DNA of 5,883 bases, taken from positions 1 through 5,883 of the forward strand of contig JACOSF010000282.1 of assembly GCA_016179005.1 (NCBI GenBank), given 5' to 3'. A model generated the notes under the pieces. It searched no databases. It had not been told where the DNA came from and was given only the letters and a program-made list of their open reading frames with translations. This DNA comes from Acidobacteriota bacterium. GTDB taxonomy: Bacteria; Acidobacteriota; Terriglobia; Acidiferrales; UBA7541. The first letter of the stretch is position 1. Each line of letters begins with the position of its first letter. Shown here one piece after another: positions 1 to 4,701 of this stretch. The position numbers and the translations under genes are program-made.

Positions 1-105
1 AAGCGGCTGGAAGAAGAAGGCGTGCGCGTCACCCGCCGCACCGTGGCCAAGTACCGCGAGGATTTGCGCATCCCCAGCACCCACCAGCGCCGGGTGAAGT
101 CATAG
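1..105 (+). CDS. rpoN: RNA polymerase sigma-54 factor, C-terminal fragment (5' end outside window)
   Basis: The window opens in frame inside a gene whose last 34 residues end at the TAG at 103-105. Residues 11-20 of this fragment read TRRTVAKYRE, which matches the RpoN box (usually ARRTVAKYRE), the helix-turn-helix signature that reads the -24 promoter element. The following LRIPSTHQRR matches the usual RpoN tail of the type IPSS..RR. Sigma-54 directs core RNA polymerase to -24/-12 promoters and needs an AAA+ enhancer-binding activator to open them. The first box residue is Thr instead of the common Ala; all other box positions are standard. rapZ starts only 10 nt downstream, consistent with the widespread rpoN-rapZ neighbourhood. 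The upstream part of the protein, including the core-binding and region I domains, cannot be judged here. Confidence 0.88.
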   Translation, partial: KRLEEEGVRVTRRTVAKYREDLRIPSTHQRRVKS

Positions 106-115
106 GCGCCGCCCT

Positions 116-1000
116 GTGAAACGCGACGCATCACGCAGTTTCCGCCAGCTCGTGCTTCTCACCGGCCTCAGTGGCTCCGGCAAGGGCTCCGTCCTGCGCA
201 CCTTCGAAGACCTCGGCTTCTACTGCGTGGATAACCTGCCCGTCGACCTCATCGCCAAGTTCAGCGAGCTTTACGTCGAAGGCGGCGGAGAGATTGAGCG
301 CGCCGCGCTGCTCGTGGATGCTCGCGAAGGCGGCAATCTCGCGCGCCTCCCCGCCATCTACAAGAAGCTCAGCAAGGAGCACCCCACCTCCCTGGTCTTC
401 ATCGAAGCCGGCGACGAAGCCCTCGTCCGCCGTTTTTCGGAGACCCGCCGCCCGCATCCGCTCGGCCGCGAGCTCTCCGTCCGCGAGGGCATTCACCAGG
501 AACGCCGCCTGATGGCGCCCATCCGCAAGATTGCTGACCTCATCATTGACACCACCAAGTTCAACGTCCACGAGCTGCGCCAGTTCATCACCGACCGCTT
601 TCAGAACCCGCGCCACCGCCCCATGCTCGTTTCTCTGGTCAGCTTCGGCTACCGCTTCGGCGTGCCCACAGACGCCGACGTCGTCATCGACGTGCGCTTC
701 CTGCCCAATCCGCACTTCGTGCCCACGCTGCGCCCTTGCACCGGACGCGACCCGCGCGTGGCACGCTACATTCGTTCCTTCCCGCAGACTGGCGAGTTCT
801 TGCGCCGCATGGACTCCCTGCTCGCCTACCTCATCCCGCACTACATCCGGGAAGGGAAGAGCTATCTGACCATCGCCTTTGGCTGCACCGGCGGGCGTCA
901 CCGCTCGGTGATGATGGCCGAATCTTTGCGCCGCGCGCTCGCCCGGCGCGGCTTTGCCGTGAAGGTGGCGCACCGCGACATGGAGAAGTCCGCGCTTTGA
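116..1000 (+). CDS. rapZ: RapZ/YvcJ family P-loop nucleotide-binding protein (RNase adapter family)
   Basis: This is a full-length 294-residue RapZ family protein (E. coli RapZ has 284). The N-terminal P-loop domain has a Walker A motif, GLSGSGKGS, at residues 17-25, followed by the family block GFYCVDNLP at 34-42 and a Walker B-like LLVDAREG. The middle carries the family segment RRPHPL and a D-TKFNVHELR-type stretch. The C-terminal domain has the hallmark GCTGGRHRS at 256-264, part of the region that binds glucosamine-6-phosphate in E. coli RapZ. In enterobacteria RapZ guides RNase E to the sRNA GlmZ and so controls GlmS; elsewhere the RNA role is unproven. The GTG at 116 is the only candidate start between the in-frame TGA at 95-97 and Walker A. 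It has no clear Shine-Dalgarno sequence, so translation is probably coupled to rpoN, which ends 10 nt upstream. The basic C-terminal tail used for GlmZ binding in E. coli is missing. Confidence 0.95.
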   Translation: MKRDASRSFRQLVLLTGLSGSGKGSVLRTFEDLGFYCVDNLPVDLIAKFSELYVEGGGEIERAALLVDAREGGNLARLPAIYKKLSKEHPTSLVFIEAGDEALVRRFSETRRPHPLGRELSVREGIHQERRLMAPIRKIADLIIDTTKFNVHELRQFITDRFQNPRHRPMLVSLVSFGYRFGVPTDADVVIDVRFLPNPHFVPTLRPCTGRDPRVARYIRSFPQTGEFLRRMDSLLAYLIPHYIREGKSYLTIAFGCTGGRHRSVMMAESLRRALARRGFAVKVAHRDMEKSAL

Positions 1001-1057
1001 TTCCTATGCATGCAGCACTGAGCGTAACCCATTCGTTGGCTGCCTCACCCGCTCCCC

Positions 1058-1062
1058 GGAGG
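1058..1062 (+). promoter_or_regulatory. Shine-Dalgarno sequence of the ABC exporter gene
   Basis: GGAGG lies 10 nt before the GTG at 1073 and supports that start. It is the strongest ribosome-binding site at any junction in the window. An ATG follows it directly at 1063, but with no spacer and out of frame with the exporter, so it is not a credible start. This site sits in the only intergenic gap above 15 nt (1001-1072). I found no convincing -35/-10 pair and no terminator in that gap. Confidence 0.7.
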
Positions 1063-1072
1063 ATGCTGGCTC

Positions 1073-2923
1073 GTGGACTCCCGCAGTGAAATCCGGCGGC
1101 TGCTTCGCTATGTGCGGCCCTATTCCGGCCGCCTGGCCTTCGCCGTCGCGTTGATGGCCCTGGTCGGGTTGGGCGAAGCCACCACCGCGCTGATGATCAA
1201 GCCGGTGGTAGACCGCGTCCTCGATCCCCACGCCCCGGATTCCCGCCTGGCGCTGCTCACCATCCCCTGGACGAACTACACCGTATACCTGAACTCCTTT
1301 TTTCCGGCCTCCATCCGCCACGTATGGACCATTCTCTCCATTTCGCTCGTCGTGCTGTTCCTGGGGAAAGGGTTCGCCGAGTATTTCGGCAACACCTTGA
1401 TCCAGTATGTCGGCCACGCCGGCATCACCGACTTGCGCAACCGCATCTACGCCAAGCTGATCCGCCAGCCCATCGGCTTCTTCGAGCACAACCCCACCGG
1501 CCGGCTGATGTCCGCCGTCATCAGCGACGTGGAGCGCGTCCGCGGCGTGCTCTCCGAATGGCTCGCCGATTTCTTCCGCCAATCCTTCTCCCTCCTCGGA
1601 TTTCTCGCTGTGCTCTTCATGAAGGATTGGAAGCTGACCGTCGGCTCGTTGCTCTTCGTTCCCCTGGTCGTTGTTCCCGTCACGCGCCTGGGCCGCCGCA
1701 TCCGGCAGTCTTCGCAGGCCAGCCAGGCGCGCCTGGGCGAGTTGAGCCAGGTCCTCCAGGAAACCGCCAGCGGCAACCGCGTGGTGAAGGCCTTCGGCAT
1801 GGAGGATTTCGAAATCGGCAAGTTCCGCGCCATTGCCCGCCGCTGGCTGCGCGAAAACATGCGCTGGATTCGCGCCTACGCCGTCACCTCGCCGCTGATG
1901 GAGCTGCTCGGCGCGGTGGTCTTTGTCATGGTCCTGCTCTACGCTCGCGACAAAATCAACAAGGGCATGATGACCACCGGCGACTTCATGGTTTTCGTCT
2001 TCGCCCTCCTCCAAGTCTATACGCCCATCAAGCGCCTGGGCGGCATCTATCAGCTCTTTCAGCAGGGCCTCGGCGCCACCTCGCAGGTCTTCCAGTACCT
2101 CGATTTGCAGGAGGAAATCTCCGAGCAGCCCGGCGCGCGCGTCCTGCCGCCGTTTTCCCGTTCCGTCAAATTCGAAAACGTCGGCTTCTCCTACACCGGC
2201 ACCGACGGCGCCGTGCTCAAGGAAATCAACCTGAGTATCAACGCCGGCGAAGTCGTCGCCATTGTCGGCCTGAGCGGCGCCGGCAAGACCACGCTCGTGA
2301 ATCTCCTGCCGCGCTTCAACGAAGTCACCTGCGGCTCGTTGCACATTGACGGCGTGGACGTCCGCGAGGTCACCCTGCGTTCCCTGCGCGAGCAGATGGC
2401 CATCGTCACGCAGGAGACGATCCTCTTCAACGACACCGTCTGGAACAACATCTGCTACGGCCATCCGGAGATGCCCGAGTCCCGCGTGTTCACCGCGTCG
2501 CAGGCCGCTCTGGCTCACGACTTCGTCCTCGAATTGCCGCAGGGCTACCAGACCATGCTCGGCGAGCGCGGCCAGCGTCTTTCCGGCGGACAGCGCCAGC
2601 GACTGGCCATCGCTCGCGCCCTGCTCAAGAATTCGCCCATCCTCATCCTCGACGAGGCTACCTCCGAGCTGGACTCCGAATCCGAGCTGCTCGTGCAGCG
2701 CGCGCTCGCCAACCTCATGACCGGCCGCACCGTCTTTGTCATCGCGCACCGCCTCTCCACCATCCGTCGCGCCGACAAGATTGTCGTCCTCGAGGATGGC
2801 ACCATCCTGGAATCCGGCACCCACGAACAATTACTTGCCAGCGGCGGCGCTTATGCGCGCCTCTATGAGTTACAATTTGCGGACGCGGATCACGCCGCGT
2901 CCCCGGCGGGGCCGCTTCCCTGA
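1073..2923 (+). CDS. msbA: MsbA-like ABC exporter, fused permease and ATPase (probable lipid A-type lipid flippase)
   Basis: This 616-residue half-transporter has a type IV exporter membrane domain followed by one ATPase domain. Hydrophobic segments lie near residues 21-42, 83-105, 167-183, 187-204, 275-291 and 303-320. FFEHNPTGRLMS at 136-147 matches an intracellular coupling region typical of MsbA-like exporters. The ATPase starts near 365, with A-loop Tyr374, Walker A GLSGAGKTT at 399-407 (Lys405), a TQET-type Q-loop, signature LSGGQ at 503-507, Walker B with Asp527 and catalytic Glu528, and H-loop His559. All catalytic residues are present, and it should act as a homodimer in the inner membrane. 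The D-loop is SELD rather than the usual SALD. In-frame stops at 1019 and 1025 plus the GGAGG at 1058 fix the GTG start. The symbol reflects subfamily resemblance: a related lipid or peptide exporter cannot be excluded. The last dozen or so residues are a non-conserved Ala/Pro-rich tail. Confidence 0.9.
   Translation: MDSRSEIRRLLRYVRPYSGRLAFAVALMALVGLGEATTALMIKPVVDRVLDPHAPDSRLALLTIPWTNYTVYLNSFFPASIRHVWTILSISLVVLFLGKGFAEYFGNTLIQYVGHAGITDLRNRIYAKLIRQPIGFFEHNPTGRLMSAVISDVERVRGVLSEWLADFFRQSFSLLGFLAVLFMKDWKLTVGSLLFVPLVVVPVTRLGRRIRQSSQASQARLGELSQVLQETASGNRVVKAFGMEDFEIGKFRAIARRWLRENMRWIRAYAVTSPLMELLGAVVFVMVLLYARDKINKGMMTTGDFMVFVFALLQVYTPIKRLGGIYQLFQQGLGATSQVFQYLDLQEEISEQPGARVLPPFSRSVKFENVGFSYTGTDGAVLKEINLSINAGEVVAIVGLSGAGKTTLVNLLPRFNEVTCGSLHIDGVDVREVTLRSLREQMAIVTQETILFNDTVWNNICYGHPEMPESRVFTASQAALAHDFVLELPQGYQTMLGERGQRLSGGQRQRLAIARALLKNSPILILDEATSELDSESELLVQRALANLMTGRTVFVIAHRLSTIRRADKIVVLEDGTILESGTHEQLLASGGAYARLYELQFADADHAASPAGPLP
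2881..2902 (+). other. Perfect 8-bp inverted repeat at the exporter/yicC junction
   Basis: GGACGCGG (2881-2888) and CCGCGTCC (2895-2902) are exact reverse complements around the 6-nt loop ATCACG. They lie in the codons for the non-conserved tail of the exporter, about 20 nt before the yicC start. A competing short stem, CCCC (2901-2904) with GGGG (2908-2911), overlaps it and includes the G-rich stretch that could serve as a weak ribosome-binding site for yicC. There is no T-run after it, so it is not an intrinsic terminator. A role in RNA processing or in gating yicC translation is possible but unproven. A stem of this size can also arise by chance in such GC-rich DNA. Confidence 0.35.
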
Positions 2924-3828
2924 TGCCGACACACTTGCTCAAATCCATGACCGGCTACGCGCAGGCCCGCGTCGAGCAGGACGGCTGGACCCTGCGCATC
3001 AGCCTGCGCAGCGTCAATCATCGCTTCCTCGATTTGCACCTCCGCCTGCCCGATGGCTTCGAAACCTTTGAGCCGCGCATCCGCCAGGCTGTGCGCGACC
3101 GCCTGCGCCGCGGCCACGTGGACGTTACGCTCCACTACGAGCCCGCAGGCCCTGCCGCCGTGCACGTTCATCGCGACGTGGCTGCCGCCTACCTCAGCGC
3201 CGCTGAAGAAATCCGCAAGCAGTTCGGCTTGCACGCCGAGCCGGACCTCGCGGCGATTCTTCGCCTGCCCGGCGTCATCGGTTCCACCGCGCTGCCGTCC
3301 GACGAAGAAGCCGAAGCCCTCGGCCGTCGCATCACCGCCTGTTTGGAGGAAGCCCTGGGCAAGCTCGAAGAAATGCGCCGCTCGGAAGGCCGCCACCTCG
3401 CCGAGGAAATGTCCGCGCGCCTGCGCGCCATCACCGAGCACGCCACGCGTATTGCGGAGCTCGCCGAGCGCGTCCGTCCGGCCTACGCTCGCCGCATGGA
3501 GACTCGCCTTCGCGAACTGATGGGCGCAGTGCCCATTGACCCCGCGCGCGTCGCGCAGGAGGCCGCCCTGCTTGCCGAGCGCGGAGATATTTGCGAGGAG
3601 ATTTCCCGCCTGCACAGTCACGTGCAGCAATTTGAAAAACTCCTGGCCGGCGCGGGCGAGGCCGGTAAGAAGCTCGACTTCCTGTTGCAGGAAATGCAGC
3701 GCGAAGCCAACACCATGCTCTCGAAGACGCCGGGCGTCGAGGCCGATGGCCTGGCCATCACCGATTTGGCGCTGGAAGTGAAATCGCAGATCGAAAAACT
3801 GCGCGAACAAGTGCAGAACATCGAGTGA
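2923..3828 (+). CDS. yicC: YicC family protein (putative endoribonuclease)
   Basis: This 301-residue protein (E. coli YicC has about 287) is recognisable at both ends. The N-terminus has the family opening KSMTGYA at residues 7-13, then ISLRSVNHRFLDLHLRLP. The C-terminal DUF1732 region spans about 206-301, with AERGDICEEISRLHSH at 218-233 and the strongly conserved GKKLDFLLQEMQREANT at 248-264. YicC proteins have been reported as a family of metal-dependent endoribonucleases, and in E. coli YicC affects decay of the sRNA RyhB together with PNPase; its role in this organism is inferred. The ATG at 2923 shares one base with the exporter stop (TGATG), which indicates termination-reinitiation coupling. 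A TTG at 2935 would give the shorter start usual for the family and is an alternative. gmk overlaps the 3' end by four bases; yicC-gmk adjacency is common in bacteria. Confidence 0.93.
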   Translation: MPTHLLKSMTGYAQARVEQDGWTLRISLRSVNHRFLDLHLRLPDGFETFEPRIRQAVRDRLRRGHVDVTLHYEPAGPAAVHVHRDVAAAYLSAAEEIRKQFGLHAEPDLAAILRLPGVIGSTALPSDEEAEALGRRITACLEEALGKLEEMRRSEGRHLAEEMSARLRAITEHATRIAELAERVRPAYARRMETRLRELMGAVPIDPARVAQEAALLAERGDICEEISRLHSHVQQFEKLLAGAGEAGKKLDFLLQEMQREANTMLSKTPGVEADGLAITDLALEVKSQIEKLREQVQNIE

Positions 3829-4454
3829 ACATGACCTCTCTTCGGGAACCGCGCGTCTTCATCGTCTCCGGGCCGTCCGGCTCCGGCAAGAGCACGCTCG
3901 TCAAGAAGCTCCTCGAACTGCCCGGCACCCTCCTTTCCATTTCCTGCACCACGCGCCAGCCCCGCTCGAACGAAAGGGACGGAGAGTGGTACAATTTCGT
4001 CTTGCCGGAAGAGTTCGAGCGCATGGTGCAGCGCGGCGAGTTCCTCGAGCACGCCCGCGTCTTCGGCCGTCATTTCTACGGCACGCCGCGCCGCTGGTTC
4101 GAGGAAGCGCGTCGCAGGGGGCTCGACCTCGTTCTGGAGATTGACGTTCAGGGCGCCGAGCAGGTGAAGCTGAAGATGCGCGACGCAGTGGCTATCTTCA
4201 TCCTGCCGCCGTCGCGCCAGGAACTGGAGGGCCGCATCCGCGCCCGCGGCACCGACTCCGAAGAGGAGATCGCTCGCCGCCTCGAACGCGCCCGGCAGGA
4301 AATGCAGTGCTACACGGACTACGACTACGTCGTGGTCAACGATGATCTCGAGCGCGCCGGCCGCGAAGTCCAGGCCATAGCCCTGGCCGCCCGCTGTGCC
4401 CGCGCGCGCAACGAGGAACGCATTCGTCAGATTTTGGATTCCTTTGGAGGCTAA
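3825..4454 (+). CDS. gmk: Guanylate kinase
   Basis: Guanylate kinase makes GDP or dGDP from GMP or dGMP and ATP in the cytoplasm, an essential step toward GTP and (p)ppGpp. The 209-residue product has normal family length. The P-loop SGPSGSGKST is at residues 15-24 (Lys22). The GMP-binding segment CTTRQPR (41-47) continues to DGEWYNFV (52-59), with Arg44, Arg47 and Tyr56 at the expected GMP contacts. GEFLEHARVFGRHFYGTPR (71-89) supplies the conserved Glu75, and LEIDVQGA (104-111) contains Asp107. The lid is near 139-153. Where many homologues have PGE before the DG pair, this one has SNE (48-50). The GTG at 3825 overlaps the yicC stop as GTGA, suggesting coupled translation. The ATG at 3831, with a GAG five bases upstream, would give 207 residues and is equally plausible; the P-loop is intact with either start. 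Confidence 0.96.
   Translation: MNMTSLREPRVFIVSGPSGSGKSTLVKKLLELPGTLLSISCTTRQPRSNERDGEWYNFVLPEEFERMVQRGEFLEHARVFGRHFYGTPRRWFEEARRRGLDLVLEIDVQGAEQVKLKMRDAVAIFILPPSRQELEGRIRARGTDSEEEIARRLERARQEMQCYTDYDYVVVNDDLERAGREVQAIALAARCARARNEERIRQILDSFGG
4446..4450 (+). promoter_or_regulatory. Shine-Dalgarno sequence of rpoZ inside the end of gmk
   Basis: GGAGG overlaps the last sense codons of gmk and stands 11 nt before the ATG at 4462. It favours that start over the ATG at 4471 (20 nt away) and over a GTG at 4396 buried in gmk. The spacer is slightly longer than optimal. The position suggests that ribosomes finishing gmk re-initiate on rpoZ. Confidence 0.6.
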
Positions 4455-4461
4455 AATCAGA

Positions 4462-4686
4462 ATGACTCCTATGGCACCACCGGAAAGCAGGTTCGCATTC
4501 GTGGTGGTAGTGGCGCGCCGCGCCCGGCAGTTGCAGACCGGTTCGCGGCCGCTCATCGATACATCCCGGCTTCGCAAGCACACGCGCATTGCCCGCGAAG
4601 AGCTCGTCAAGGGCTTGCTCGATTTCGAGCTGCCCGTGTTGCCGCAGACCGCGGAGGAAAAGGAAACCAAGCGGCGCAAGGGTTAG
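4462..4686 (+). CDS. rpoZ: DNA-directed RNA polymerase omega subunit
   Basis: Omega is the small subunit that helps beta' fold and assemble into core RNA polymerase. The 74-residue product is short (E. coli omega has 91) but carries the family core: SRFAFVVVVARRARQL at residues 9-24, a GSRPLID turn, then the TRIAREEL helix at 41-48. The N-terminus before Ser9 is only MTPMAPPE, shorter than the proteobacterial form, and the tail is charged and Lys/Glu/Arg-rich. The reading frame is open further upstream to a GTG at 4396, but that would lie inside gmk; the GGAGG at 4446 favours the ATG at 4462. It sits 7 nt after gmk, the widespread gmk-rpoZ pairing. In many proteobacteria spoT follows; here coaBC follows instead. 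In E. coli, omega forms part of a ppGpp-binding site; whether that holds here cannot be told from this gene alone. Confidence 0.92.
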   Translation: MTPMAPPESRFAFVVVVARRARQLQTGSRPLIDTSRLRKHTRIAREELVKGLLDFELPVLPQTAEEKETKRRKG

Positions 4687-4695
4687 CGCGCCGCT
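4670..4695 (+). other. Perfect 8-bp inverted repeat spanning the rpoZ stop codon
   Basis: AGCGGCGC (4670-4677) pairs exactly with GCGCCGCT (4688-4695) across a 10-nt loop that contains the rpoZ TAG at 4684-4686. The downstream arm ends 6 nt before the coaBC ATG. There is no T-run, so it does not look like an intrinsic terminator. Since coaBC has no visible Shine-Dalgarno sequence, a stem here could affect re-initiation or protect a processed 3' end. Chance is a realistic alternative in this GC-rich sequence. Confidence 0.3.
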
Positions 4696-4701
4696 CCGCT
4701 C

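Noticed and set aside
1001..1072. Searched as a promoter, terminator or small RNA site
   Set aside because: I see no stem followed by T residues, no paired -35/-10 elements and only weak 5-bp complementarity. Only the Shine-Dalgarno sequence at its end is supported.
1006..1089. Possible 27-residue peptide between rapZ and the exporter, with in-frame ATGs at 1006 and 1063
   Set aside because: No ribosome-binding site precedes 1006, the ATG at 1063 touches the GGAGG with no spacer, and the peptide has no recognisable feature. The GGAGG fits the GTG at 1073 much better.
1004..2830. A 608-codon open frame on the minus strand, opposite the exporter gene
   Set aside because: It mirrors a gene with full catalytic motifs. 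Long antisense frames are expected when most codons end in C or G, and its translation is low-complexity (Gly, Ala, Asp, Glu, His-rich) with no motif. The minus-strand frames at 131-973, 2890-3810 and 3618-4679 are rejected for the same reason.
3989..3994. TACAAT box inside gmk, resembling a -10 element
   Set aside because: It encodes the conserved Tyr-Asn of the GMP-binding segment and has no useful -35 or downstream gene start, so coding constraint explains it.
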